Counted from the first letter of the stretch, positions 32,094-40,624 are shown. The stretch is DNA of 40,954 nt from an uncultured Oscillospiraceae bacterium (GCA_944385175.1 CALWWB010000006.1:1-40954), one strand, 5' to 3'. The notes: generated by a model from the letters alone, not told the origin. Made by a program: numbers and translations.

Positions 32094-33299
32094 TCAGCCT
32101 TTTATATCTGCGGCAATAGCGTCGGCCAGGGTGTCCAGCTGGGCGAGCTGATCCTCGGCCAGGGACGACTTGACGGTAATGGTATCCCCTATAAACTGGG
32201 TGTTCTTAAGGCCGGAGAGCATATCCCGCATCTGCTTGCCGCTGGTGGGAGCCCAGCTGCCGTTCTCCATTATTGCGATCTTCCGTCCCTGGAGATTGTG
32301 GTTTGCGATGTCATGGAGCAGGTTCTCCATGGTGACGAATACTCCGGCATTATAGGTGGTAGCTGCAAAGACCAGGTGGCTGCATCTGAACGCATCGGAG
32401 AGTATATAGCTGGCAGGGGTAACTGAGGTGTCATACATGTGCACCCGCACGCCCCTCTCCCAGAGCTTTACTGCCAGTATATTGGCGGCATTTTCCGTGT
32501 GTCCGTATACAGAGGCATAGGCCAGCATAACGCTCTTTTCCTCAGGAGCATAGCTGCTCCAGAGCAGATATTTCTCCAGGAATCTGCCGAATCCGTCTCT
32601 CCAAACGGGACCATGGAGAGGGCAGACCATAGCGATGTCCAGTCCGGCAGCCTTCTTCAGGGCCGCCTGAACCTGGGGTCCATACTTGCCCACGATGTTG
32701 GTATAGTAGCGCCGGGCCTCGTCCAGGTAATCCTCCATAAAGTCGCTCTCATCGGCAAAGAGGCGGCCGTTCAGGGCGCCGAAAGTACCGAAAGCATCGG
32801 CGGAGAAGAGGATCTTCTCGGTCTTGTCATAGCTCATCATGACCTCGGGCCAGTGTACCATGGGAGCCATGACGAAGCTGAACTCGTGCCGTCCGGAAGA
32901 GAAGCTGCCGCCCTCCTTCACGATGTCTATCCTGCCGCTCAGATCTATACCTCTGAAAAACTGAGAGAGCATGACTTTTATCTTGTCGTTGCAGATTATG
33001 CGGGTCTCCGGATGGCGGAGCATCAGGGACTCCACTGTGGCGGCATGGTCCGGCTCCATATGGGATATGACCAGATAGTCCAGCTTCCGCTCTCCCAGAG
33101 CATAGGCAAGGTTTTCAAAGAAGGTCTCGTAGACGGCCTTGTCCACTGTATCGAACAGGACGGTCTTTTCATCCAGCAGCAGATAGGAATTGTAGGACAC
33201 CCCGTCGGGCACGCCGTAGACTCCCTCAAAGCAGGCCAGGCGCCTGTCGTCTGCGCCCACCCATATAAGGTCGTCCATTACTTTTCTGGTGCAATGCAT
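32094..33299 (-). CDS. fprA: FprA-type flavodiiron protein
   Basis: The 401-residue protein reduces oxygen to water, or nitric oxide to nitrous oxide, using a diiron centre fed by FMN. The metallo-beta-lactamase-type diiron domain has its full ligand set: H80-x-E82-x-D84-H85 in ISHMEPDHAA, H149, D168 in FSADAFGTFG and H229 in PLHGPVW. The flavodoxin domain begins at about 256 with YASVYGHTENAA. There is no C-terminal rubredoxin, so it needs an external donor. It is divergent from a Crp/Fnr-type gene and next to the Rnf operon, a sensible place for an oxidative or nitrosative defence enzyme in an anaerobe. Confidence 0.96.
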   Translation of the reverse strand: MHCTRKVMDDLIWVGADDRRLACFEGVYGVPDGVSYNSYLLLDEKTVLFDTVDKAVYETFFENLAYALGERKLDYLVISHMEPDHAATVESLMLRHPETRIICNDKIKVMLSQFFRGIDLSGRIDIVKEGGSFSSGRHEFSFVMAPMVHWPEVMMSYDKTEKILFSADAFGTFGALNGRLFADESDFMEDYLDEARRYYTNIVGKYGPQVQAALKKAAGLDIAMVCPLHGPVWRDGFGRFLEKYLLWSSYAPEEKSVMLAYASVYGHTENAANILAVKLWERGVRVHMYDTSVTPASYILSDAFRCSHLVFAATTYNAGVFVTMENLLHDIANHNLQGRKIAIMENGSWAPTSGKQMRDMLSGLKNTQFIGDTITVKSSLAEDQLAQLDTLADAIAADIKG

Positions 33300-33342
33300 A
33301 GTTCAAAACCTCCACATAATTATCGGAATTATATCACATATT

Positions 33343-33365
33343 ATATTTCTTTTTTTAGGAAATAT
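33343..33365. promoter_or_regulatory. Candidate operator between fprA and the Crp/Fnr-type gene
   Basis: ATATTTC-N9-GAAATAT is a perfect dyad. It lies about 10 bases upstream of a TATAAT (33333-33328, minus) that would serve fprA without a good -35 box, which suggests activation. It is not a textbook CRP or FNR site. Confidence 0.45.
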
Positions 33366-33431
33366 CTGTGGCATACGCAACAGTTATATGTTATAATTAT
33401 GATATACTTTTCAATCAGATGGAGGCCCTGC

Positions 33432-34073
33432 ATGAGAGAGATACAGCTTTTTGACGGCATCGGCCGGGAGAGTCTGGAGGCCATGCTCTCCTGCTTCAAG
33501 CCGGAGATGCGCAGCTTCAAAAGAGGCGAAACGATACTGGTCTATTCATCCAGTCTCAAATATCTCTGCGTACTCACCTCCGGCAAGGCCCATCTATACT
33601 GCATGGACAGTGAGGGCGAATATGCACTGCTGGAGCAGTACGGCCCCAGCGATATCTTCGGAGAGGTCTTTGCCATGCCCTACGGGGATTTAGGTTACGC
33701 CGTGGAGGCGGACAGTGAATGTCATGTCATGTTCATTCCCTTTGACTGCATTTACGGCCGCTGCCCCAAAGCCTGCCAGCACCACAGCCGGTTGACCCGC
33801 AACCTCTTTGAGCTGTCTGCCCGAAAGGCCCAGAGCCTTTCAGTGCGGATCAACATGATAAGCAAGCGCTCTCTGCGGCGCAAGCTCAGCGCCTATTTTG
33901 AGTATCTCAGTGACCTGGCAGGCAGCCGCAGTTTCCGTCTGGATCAGAGCTTTTCCCAGTTGGCCAGTTATCTCTGCGCCGACCGGACAAGTATGATGAG
34001 GGAACTGCGTAACATGTGCACAGAGGGCCTCATCAGCAGAAAAGGCAGGGACATTACCCTGCCGGATATATGA
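33432..34073 (+). CDS. Crp/Fnr-family transcriptional regulator
   Basis: The 213-residue protein has an N-terminal cyclic-nucleotide-binding-like jelly roll (FKRGETILVYSSS, GPSDIFGEVFAM), the dimer helix, and a C-terminal winged helix with SFSQLASYLCADRTSMMRELR as recognition part. Cysteines are frequent; CPKACQHH (about 113-120) is a conserved-looking C-x3-C element before the dimer helix, whose ligand role is untested. ATG 33432 has GGAGG 6 bases before it; the frame stays open far upstream, across fprA, but that is a shadow. Its position suggests control of fprA and perhaps of the next gene. Confidence 0.9.
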   Translation: MREIQLFDGIGRESLEAMLSCFKPEMRSFKRGETILVYSSSLKYLCVLTSGKAHLYCMDSEGEYALLEQYGPSDIFGEVFAMPYGDLGYAVEADSECHVMFIPFDCIYGRCPKACQHHSRLTRNLFELSARKAQSLSVRINMISKRSLRRKLSAYFEYLSDLAGSRSFRLDQSFSQLASYLCADRTSMMRELRNMCTEGLISRKGRDITLPDI

Positions 34074-34101
34074 AATCAATTTACAGACAGGGGGAACACA
34101 T

Positions 34102-34467
34102 ATGGCAAACAAGAACTTTGCAGGCATCAGAGGCCCGGTAGGTACAGCGGAAGTCAATGCCGACTACGAATCCGCCCCCAGCTTTGACAAAGTCAGGGTA
34201 GGTAAGCTTGGGGTATATTATAGAGATGGCTTTAAAATCCGTTTCATGGACTACTCCCTTTTGGAGCGGGTCTTCATACGCATCCAGGAAGTCAATGGCC
34301 GCATGTGCTGCGGTAATACCATTTTTGCATATTATCGGCTGGTGTTTGTCTCCGAAGGCCGTGAGATAGGCGATGCCATATCGGAAAATGAACAGGCTAT
34401 GGATCAGGCTCTGGCGCTGATAAAGGAGCTGGCTCCCTCCCTGGCCATTGGTGTAGCCGAAAAATAG
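34102..34467 (+). CDS. Unrecognised 121-residue protein
   Basis: I do not recognise this family. It is a soluble protein of mixed beta and helix, with SFDKVRVGKLGVYYRDGFK and IRFMDYSLLERVFIRIQEVNG in the middle, a Cys pair in RMCCGN, and YRLVFVSEGREIGDA before a C-terminal helix. The ribosome site GGGGGA and the spacing (28 bases after the Crp/Fnr gene) suggest an operon with that regulator. It is followed by a long terminator. Codon use is like the neighbours, so it is likely a real gene. No catalytic motif is visible. Confidence 0.8.
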   Translation: MANKNFAGIRGPVGTAEVNADYESAPSFDKVRVGKLGVYYRDGFKIRFMDYSLLERVFIRIQEVNGRMCCGNTIFAYYRLVFVSEGREIGDAISENEQAMDQALALIKELAPSLAIGVAEK

Positions 34468-34482
34468 AGCAGAATACAACAA

Positions 34483-34527
34483 GCTTAATAGCCCGGGCGC
34501 AGAGATTTTGCGCCCGGGCTATTAAGC
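34483..34527. terminator. Bidirectional terminator after the 121-residue protein gene
   Basis: A perfect 18-bp stem (34483-34500 with 34510-34527) is built of GCTTAATAGCCCGGGCGC and complement, with a 9-base loop, between converging genes. Confidence 0.85.
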
Positions 34528-34562
34528 CTTTGTAATTGAAAAGCCGCATATGCAAAAAGCAC

Positions 34563-35402
34563 TTATGCCTCGCTGTCCTCAAAGCCCAGCATTATGCAGC
34601 CCTCTTCCCCGTAAAAGGCACACAAACCGGTAAAGTCTCCTATACCCACATCCGCCTGGGGAAACTGCCCTTTTATGCTCCTCTCCAGCTCCATGGAGGC
34701 CACCTGGTTCAGGCCGTGGGCTATGCGCACTTTGCCTCCCCTGTAACCCATGAGCTCCATTTCTTTGAGCATGGCACGCAGGCCACGGCCCTCTCCCCTG
34801 CATTTGTGCAGCTGCTGGAGGGTGCCCTCGTCGCTGGCTTTGCCCATTATCCGTATGCCCAGTACGCCTACGGTCTTTGCCGCCAGAGGGCTTATGCGTC
34901 CGTTCTTGGCCAGGTTATCCACTTTCTCCAGCAAAAATACCAGGTGCGTATGTTGCATATATCGTCTTATCCGTCTCTCTATCTCCTCAAACTCCAGGCC
35001 CATAGAGATCAGTTCCCTGAGTTTTTCCATGATGAGCAGCAGCTCAGGGCCGGCTGACAGGCTGTCCAGGCAGCAGACCTTCCTGCCGGGATAGTTCTGC
35101 TCATACTCGGCCTTGGCCTGCACACAGGCATTGTAGGAGCCGGACAAGCTGCTGGTAATGGCTATGGCAAAAATGCCCTCCGCCTGACCAAAGGCATCCA
35201 GCCACTCGGCCATATTGGGGCACGCAGTGCCGCTGCGGCCTTTATAGGCTGCCAGTTCCCCTATCATCCGCTCTACATCCAGCCCGGGGGCATCCACGTA
35301 TTCTTTTTTATCGGTGACGATTTTAAGCGGGACACTGGAAAAATCCACGCCCTCAAAGCTGTAGAGATTGCAGGAGGAGTCGGCAACTATTCTATATTTC
35401 AT
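34563..35402 (-). CDS. DegV family protein, second copy
   Basis: The 279-residue DegV paralogue starts MKYRIVADSSCNL and has the fatty-acid-site blocks in modified form: SGTACPNMAEWL instead of the usual TSxPS segment, ITSSLSGSYNA, DSLSAG and LAKNGRISP. It is only distantly like the copy at 3461-4348. ATG 35402 is chosen over an upstream in-frame start at 35480 because GAGG is 7 bases before it and the promoter lies between. It is divergent from the second DUF1836 gene. Confidence 0.9.
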   Translation of the reverse strand: MKYRIVADSSCNLYSFEGVDFSSVPLKIVTDKKEYVDAPGLDVERMIGELAAYKGRSGTACPNMAEWLDAFGQAEGIFAIAITSSLSGSYNACVQAKAEYEQNYPGRKVCCLDSLSAGPELLLIMEKLRELISMGLEFEEIERRIRRYMQHTHLVFLLEKVDNLAKNGRISPLAAKTVGVLGIRIMGKASDEGTLQQLHKCRGEGRGLRAMLKEMELMGYRGGKVRIAHGLNQVASMELERSIKGQFPQADVGIGDFTGLCAFYGEEGCIMLGFEDSEA

Positions 35403-35451
35403 GGCTGTACCTCTGAAGCAGGATTTTATCGGTTTTTCAAAAACCTGATTC

Positions 35452-35480
35452 ATAATATCAAAATACTCTTTTAAAGTCAA
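35452..35480 (-). promoter_or_regulatory. Promoter of the second degV gene
   Basis: On the minus strand: TTGACT (35480-35475), 17-base spacer, TATTAT (35457-35452). Confidence 0.65.
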
Positions 35481-35512
35481 TGTTTATTTTGTTTTGGAAT
35501 TTTTCATATCCG

Positions 35513-35541
35513 TTGACAGAGAAAACATTTGGCCCTATAAT
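35513..35541 (+). promoter_or_regulatory. Perfect consensus sigma-A promoter of the second DUF1836 gene
   Basis: TTGACA (35513-35518), 17-base spacer, TATAAT (35536-35541): twelve of twelve consensus positions. Confidence 0.88.
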
Positions 35542-35585
35542 GATTCGTGTCCTATGCCTTTATTCATAAGAACGGAGTGTCTCAT

Positions 35586-36107
35586 ATGACGCAGGAAAAC
35601 AAAGAGAAGCTTGCCTCCTCCGTGCGGGATTTTCGTCTGCCCCGCTACAATGAGATCCCCACAGTGGGTCTGTATCTGGAACAGACAGCAAAATATATCT
35701 CCGAGCATCTCTCCCCCTTGGAGGAGGATTGTCTGACTCCTTCGATGATTTCAAATTATGTGAAGAAAAAACTTATTGCAAACCCTGTAAAAAAGCAGTA
35801 TGGCCGGGATCAGATCGTGTATCTCTTTTTTGTAGCAGTGGTAAAAAATGTGCTCAGCCTGGACAATCTGGATAGATTTATCCGAATCCAGAAGCGCACC
35901 TATACTACAGATCGAGCTTATAATTATTTCTGTGACGAGCTGGAAAATATTCTGGCCTATGTTTTCGGGCTAAAGGGAAGCCCTGATGCGGTAGGCACAG
36001 AAAACACCGATGAGAAAATGATGCTGCGTGCGGCAATAATTTCCTTCTGCAATAAGATATATCTGGAAAAATGTTTCCTGCTAAAGGTAGATGCGCCGGA
36101 GTTATAA
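35586..36107 (+). CDS. DUF1836 protein, second copy
   Basis: The 173-residue DUF1836 member has LPRYNEIPTVGLYLEQTAKYI and LTPSMISNYVKKKLIANP, then VKKQYGRDQIVYLFFVAVVK, aligning by eye to the first copy (LPRWEELPDLELYMDQ and LTASMVNNYVKQK). A MerR-like DNA-binding core is suspected. Its ATG 35586 follows GGAGTG by about 7 bases. Lower GC and more A/T-ending codons than its surroundings. The function is unknown; the strong promoter suggests high or repressible expression. Confidence 0.88.
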   Translation: MTQENKEKLASSVRDFRLPRYNEIPTVGLYLEQTAKYISEHLSPLEEDCLTPSMISNYVKKKLIANPVKKQYGRDQIVYLFFVAVVKNVLSLDNLDRFIRIQKRTYTTDRAYNYFCDELENILAYVFGLKGSPDAVGTENTDEKMMLRAAIISFCNKIYLEKCFLLKVDAPEL

Positions 36108-36134
36108 ACCGGCATTTACCTACAATAATTTTTC

Positions 36135-36192
36135 TTATAAACGCCTCTAAGCCGCTGAGCATGAAAGCTCAGCGGCTTAGAGGCGTTTATAA
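36135..36192. terminator. Long bidirectional terminator hairpin
   Basis: A perfect 26-bp stem (36135-36160 with 36167-36192) with loop ATGAAA, from TTATAAACGCC to GCTGAGC. It is unusually long and GC-rich at the apex. Confidence 0.85.
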
Positions 36193-36272
36193 ATTTGTCG
36201 TGTAAGAAAGCTGAAACAGCTCAGCTTCCCCACTCTGTTTTACAGGCACTCCGCCGTCTTATTGCCCCCACG

Positions 36273-37895
36273 TTATGGGTCTTCTCTGCCCCAGTCCGGC
36301 CACTGCATATCGAACCAGGGATAGGTACGGGGATACATCAGCTGCACCGTGGAGGTGTATACAGATAAATCTCCATATTGCCCCTGGAAGCTGAGCTCTG
36401 CCCCGGCAGCGGCTGCCGCTTCAAAGGCATATTCCAGTTCATAGGGCTGGAACACGAATATGGCCCGCTCCACATCTTCCAGGCTATAGATATTTTGCAA
36501 GTTCAGATACTCCTGAGCCTTGAACATCACCTCGTCGTTCCAACCGCCGGATATTAGTTTACCATCGGAATAAGCGGCCACCATAGGAGCCACGTTGGAG
36601 TGGCTGCCATAGACCAATTCGTAGCCTCGCTCTACCGCCCAATCGCATATCTGTTCATAGCGGTTTTCCTCTCCATCCAGAGACTCACGGACTGAGGGGA
36701 GATAGCTGGCGTAAAGGTTGCCAAGGGCCAGCATACAAAGTCCAAGGGCAAGTGTACTTCTCCTGGTCGGACTGAGTTCCTCTGCCACAAGAATGACGGA
36801 GAGGGAAAGCAGAGGAAAGTAGGTAAAGAGATATACACTGCGTATGCTCAGAGAGGTAAACAGAGCTGCGGCTATAACAGCGGCAATACTGATGAGCAGC
36901 AGCCACCACATGACGCTCAGCTCCACGCCATGTCTCCATCTTTTTATCTGCAAAACCGCCGCATATATGAGCAGCGCAGCCTGAAATACAAACAGCAGTA
37001 TGAAAAAAGGATGCTCCGGATCAGCCCAGCAAAAGCCGCTTATATCCCGGCAGGCCCGGTATATATCTCCCAAACGCTGTCCAAAGTCCGGTGCCGCAGT
37101 GTCAAAAATAGTGTACTGGTGCACATCAAAAAGCCTGACAAACAGCACCCCCGCCAGGTTGGCGGCGGCATAGGCCAGAGCTCGGCAGGTACTGGCCCTG
37201 TATCTCTGCCAGTTAAAATGGCCGTCTTTTATCTGCGATATTGCCAGTACAAGGGCCTGGAAGGCCAGTATGGGCAGTACCATAATGCAGGTCTGCCGCA
37301 GGCTCTGCATCCCTGTGGCAAAGCTCAGAAGCAGGCACAGAGCCAAAGCCACGGGCCTGAGTTGGGGATTTCTGAAACTTCGGGAATAGTCCCCCAGCAC
37401 TATGAACAGGTTTATAATATAGCAAGCATAGTAGCTGCACAGTATAAAAAGCAGCTGTCCCTGTTCCTGATTCACCAGCTTCTCGCCAAATACGCAGGAT
37501 ACCAGCGTCAATAAACCCAGACATAGACTCAGCCTACGATTTACAAAAGGGCGCAGCATCCATAAAAAACTCAGCACAATGAACAGCGACATCACCGTAG
37601 TAGCCAAGGCCATGGCCGCATTCTGGCCGGCGCCAAGGCCATAGAGCAGGGCGGACAGAACCGGCGTTGCTATTACATAGAGCTGATTTCCGAACACATA
37701 GGCAAAGGGGAATAGAGTCTTGCCCTCCCACATGAGCCGGGCCACCAAGGTGTCGGCATACATGTCCGGTTCGCAGAAAAAAGTAAAGCAGCAGAAATTG
37801 ATTACGGCAAAAACAGCGAAAAAGCAGAGTATCGTCCCCACCGTAAGCACTGTAAGCAGCTTTTCCGTTTTTGGACTTCTGTCCGGGATATTCAT
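36273..37895 (-). CDS. Polytopic membrane protein, possible GT-C-type glycosyltransferase
   Basis: The 540-residue protein has about ten or more membrane helices over residues 15-410, then a soluble C-terminal domain of about 120 residues (RYEQICDWAVERGYELVYG and on). After the first helix, CEPDMYADTLVARLMWEGKTLFP recalls the acidic first loop of GT-C enzymes, where an Asp/Glu acts on a polyprenyl-linked sugar, but the match is not decisive. The ATG has AGGAGA upstream. It is monocistronic and divergent from the ABC-F gene. A surface-glycan role is inference. Confidence 0.75.
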   Translation of the reverse strand: MNIPDRSPKTEKLLTVLTVGTILCFFAVFAVINFCCFTFFCEPDMYADTLVARLMWEGKTLFPFAYVFGNQLYVIATPVLSALLYGLGAGQNAAMALATTVMSLFIVLSFLWMLRPFVNRRLSLCLGLLTLVSCVFGEKLVNQEQGQLLFILCSYYACYIINLFIVLGDYSRSFRNPQLRPVALALCLLLSFATGMQSLRQTCIMVLPILAFQALVLAISQIKDGHFNWQRYRASTCRALAYAAANLAGVLFVRLFDVHQYTIFDTAAPDFGQRLGDIYRACRDISGFCWADPEHPFFILLFVFQAALLIYAAVLQIKRWRHGVELSVMWWLLLISIAAVIAAALFTSLSIRSVYLFTYFPLLSLSVILVAEELSPTRRSTLALGLCMLALGNLYASYLPSVRESLDGEENRYEQICDWAVERGYELVYGSHSNVAPMVAAYSDGKLISGGWNDEVMFKAQEYLNLQNIYSLEDVERAIFVFQPYELEYAFEAAAAAGAELSFQGQYGDLSVYTSTVQLMYPRTYPWFDMQWPDWGREDP

Positions 37896-37927
37896 AGGCA
37901 GTCTCCTGAATCATATATAACTGATTT

Positions 37928-37956
37928 ATGTTATCCCAAAACCGCTTAAAAGTCAA
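37928..37956 (-). promoter_or_regulatory. Candidate promoter of the polytopic membrane protein gene
   Basis: On the minus strand: TTGACT (37956-37951), 17-base spacer, TAACAT (37933-37928). Confidence 0.5.
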
Positions 37957-37967
37957 CATCCCCGGCC

Positions 37968-37996
37968 TTGACACTGCCGGAGCTTTCACGTATACT
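37968..37996 (+). promoter_or_regulatory. Promoter of the ABC-F gene
   Basis: TTGACA (37968-37973), 17-base spacer, TATACT (37991-37996), eleven of twelve consensus positions. Confidence 0.72.
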
Positions 37997-38029
37997 TCCT
38001 TTAACAACTACTATGAAACGGAGTAAGCC

Positions 38030-39634
38030 ATGTTATCTGTCAACGATCTCTCCATGCAGTTTGGTTCATCGGTGCTTTTTTCCCGAGTGGATCTTCAATT
38101 CACTCCGGGCAACTGCTACGGCATAATCGGCGCCAACGGCGCAGGGAAATACACCTTTATAAAAATACTCTCCGGTGAGCTGGAGCCCACCTCCGGCAGC
38201 GTCACTCTGGCCCCCAAAAAACGCATGTCCGTCTTAAAGCAGAACCAGAATATGTATGATGCTTTTCCGGTGCTGGACACCGTCATCATGGGCAACCAGC
38301 GCCTGTATGACTGCGGCAGGGAGAAAGACGCCATATACGACAAGCCGGACTTCAGTGATGAGGACGGCATCAGGGCTGCCGAGCTGGAGGAGGAATTTGC
38401 GGAGCTGGGCGGCTGGGAAGCCGAAAGCGATGCCGGGCGTATTCTCCAGGGACTTGGCGTAGATGTGAGCCTGCACCAGACATTGATGGCGGACATGGAT
38501 CCCCGTCTGAAAGTGAAAGTGCTGCTGGCCCAGGCCCTCTTTGGCCATCCGGATGTGGTGCTGCTGGACGAGCCCACCAACAACCTGGATCTGGCCTCGG
38601 TGGTATGGCTTGAGGACTTTCTCATGGACTATGAGGGCACGGTGCTGGTGGTGAGCCACGACCGCTATTTCCTCAACAATGTATGTACACATATAGTGGA
38701 TATTGACTACGGCAAGATAAAAATGTATGTGGGCAACTACGATTTCTGGTACGAGTCCAGCCAGCTGGTGCAAAAGCTCATAAAGGATCAGAACAAAAAG
38801 GCAGAGCAGAAGATCCAGGAGCTGCAAAGCTTTATTGCCCGCTTTTCCGCCAACAAGTCCAAGTCCCGTCAGGCCACATCCCGGCGCAAACTCCTGGAGA
38901 AAATAACCGTGGAGGAGCTGCCCGCCTCCGGCCGCCGCTACCCCTGGGTGGGCTTCAAGGCCGAGCGTGAGCCGGGCAAGGATAGGCTTTTTGTCACGGA
39001 AGTGAGCAAAACCGTAGACGGGGTGAGGCTGCTCAATAATGTGAGCTTCATCGTGGGCAAGGACGACAAGATCGCCCTCATCGGGAAAAACGAGCTGGCA
39101 GTGACCATGCTGTATAAGATACTCATGGGCCAGGAGGAGCCTGACAGCGGCAGTGTCAAGTGGGGCGCCTCCATCTCCACCGCCTATTTCCCCAAGGACC
39201 ACAACAGCTACTTTGAAAACTGCGACTTCGACCTTATCGAATGGATGCGCCAGTTCTCCCAGGATAAGAGGGAGAGTTATCTGCGCACCTTCCTGGGCCG
39301 CATGCTCTTCTCCGGGGACGATGTATACAAGCAGGTGAAGGTGCTCTCCGGCGGCGAGAAGGTGCGCTGCATGCTCAGCCGCATGATGCTCTCCGGGGCA
39401 AACTTCCTGGTTCTGGATCAGCCCACCAACCACCTGGATCTGGAGAGCATTGCAGCCCTGAATAACGGCCTGGAGGCTTTCAAGTACAATATCATCTTCT
39501 CCTGCCACGACCACCAGCTGACCCAGACCGTGGCCAACCGCATCATAGAGATAACCGAGGACGGCATCATCGACCGCCGCTGTACCTACGATGAGTATAT
39601 GAACATCAGCCGGCCGGAAAATACCCAGGGCTGA
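38030..39634 (+). CDS. ABC-F ATPase of the YbiT/YkpA type with altered catalytic motifs
   Basis: The 534-residue protein has two ABC domains and no membrane part, as in ribosome-acting ABC-F proteins; the linker SFIARFSANKSKSRQATSRR (267-286) matches E. coli YbiT closely. Domain 1 has Walker A GANGAGKYT (34-42, Tyr replaces Ser at 41), a degenerate signature (ADMDPRLKVKVLLAQAL, as in YbiT) and Walker B LLDEPTNNLD (E181). Domain 2 has GKNELAVT (352-359) where a Walker A should be, an intact LSGGE signature (439-443), Walker B LVLDQPTNHLD with Q464 in place of the catalytic Glu, and H493. Hydrolysis at site 2 should be very slow or absent. Confidence 0.93.
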   Translation: MLSVNDLSMQFGSSVLFSRVDLQFTPGNCYGIIGANGAGKYTFIKILSGELEPTSGSVTLAPKKRMSVLKQNQNMYDAFPVLDTVIMGNQRLYDCGREKDAIYDKPDFSDEDGIRAAELEEEFAELGGWEAESDAGRILQGLGVDVSLHQTLMADMDPRLKVKVLLAQALFGHPDVVLLDEPTNNLDLASVVWLEDFLMDYEGTVLVVSHDRYFLNNVCTHIVDIDYGKIKMYVGNYDFWYESSQLVQKLIKDQNKKAEQKIQELQSFIARFSANKSKSRQATSRRKLLEKITVEELPASGRRYPWVGFKAEREPGKDRLFVTEVSKTVDGVRLLNNVSFIVGKDDKIALIGKNELAVTMLYKILMGQEEPDSGSVKWGASISTAYFPKDHNSYFENCDFDLIEWMRQFSQDKRESYLRTFLGRMLFSGDDVYKQVKVLSGGEKVRCMLSRMMLSGANFLVLDQPTNHLDLESIAALNNGLEAFKYNIIFSCHDHQLTQTVANRIIEITEDGIIDRRCTYDEYMNISRPENTQG

Positions 39635-39706
39635 AGCTTCCGCAATATCTGCCCGGCTTCCGCCATGAGTTGAAACAGCATTTCATTTTGAAGGGGAGAG
39701 CAGCTT

Positions 39707-40624
39707 ATGAAAATCGAAAAGAACCTGTGCCGCGTGGCTCTTGTCCAGGCGGAGCCTGCCCTCTTTGATAAAGCGTTCTGCGTGGACAAGGCGCTGGACT
39801 ATATCCGCCGGGCAGCGGCGGAGAAGGCGGAGCTCATAGTATTTCCGGAGCTTTTTGTCCCTGGCTATCCCATAGGCATGAATTTCGGTTTCAGCGTAGG
39901 CAAGAGGACAGCCCCCGGGCGGGCGGACTGGACACGTTACTATTATGCCTCTCTCGCTGAGGGAGATGCGGACTTCCTCCGCCTGTCCCGGGCCGCAAAA
40001 GAGGCAAAAGCCTATGTAAGCCTGGGCTTTTCCCAGCAGGATGAGCTCAGCGGCACCCTCTATAACAGCAACGTCATCTTCAGTCCTGACGGCAGCTGGA
40101 GCGTCCACCGCAAGCTCAAGCCCACCGGCTCCGAGCGGGTGGTATGGGGTGACGCCAACCGGGACTATTTCCCCGTTGTCCAGACGCCCTGGGGGCCTAT
40201 AGGCAGCCTTATCTGCTGGGAGAGCTATATGCCTCTGTCCCGGGTGGCCCTGTATCAGAAAGGCATTACCATATATATTTCTCCCAACACCAACGACAAT
40301 CCGGAATGGCAGGCCACCATACAGCACATCGCCATAGAGGGAAAATGTTATTTCATCAACGCAGACATGTTGGTGAGAAAATCTTCGTACCCCTCCGATC
40401 TGGAAACCTCAGAGGATATCTCAAAGCTGCCGGACATGGTGTGCCGGGGCGGCAGCTGCATCATTGATCCCTACGGCCACTATGTGACAGAGCCGGTCTG
40501 GGACAGGGAGGAACTGATCATTGCCGATTTGGATATGAGCCTGCCCATATCCTGCAAAATGGAGCACGATGCAATCGGTCACTACGCAAGGCCGGATGTC
40601 CTGGAACTTATAGTACATGAATAA
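39707..40624 (+). CDS. Nitrilase, branch-1-like carbon-nitrogen hydrolase
   Basis: The 305-residue enzyme would convert a nitrile to a carboxylic acid and ammonia. The Glu-Lys-Cys triad is plain: E48 in FPELFVPGYP, K136 in HRKLKPTGSERVVWGDA and C170 in LICWESYMP. CWES plus the KLKPTGxER block are typical of branch-1 nitrilases rather than amidases. The substrate is unknown. The start follows GGGGAGAGCAGCTT. It is 72 bases after the ABC-F gene and just before an IS end. Confidence 0.92.
   Translation: MKIEKNLCRVALVQAEPALFDKAFCVDKALDYIRRAAAEKAELIVFPELFVPGYPIGMNFGFSVGKRTAPGRADWTRYYYASLAEGDADFLRLSRAAKEAKAYVSLGFSQQDELSGTLYNSNVIFSPDGSWSVHRKLKPTGSERVVWGDANRDYFPVVQTPWGPIGSLICWESYMPLSRVALYQKGITIYISPNTNDNPEWQATIQHIAIEGKCYFINADMLVRKSSYPSDLETSEDISKLPDMVCRGGSCIIDPYGHYVTEPVWDREELIIADLDMSLPISCKMEHDAIGHYARPDVLELIVHE

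Noticed and set aside
32439..33431. A 331-codon in-frame upstream extension of the Crp/Fnr-type gene
   Set aside because: It runs antisense through fprA. GGAGG followed by ATG 33432 and the start of the conserved domain fix the real start.
38234..39514. A 426-codon minus-strand frame opposite the ABC-F gene
   Set aside because: Compositional shadow without motifs or start signals.
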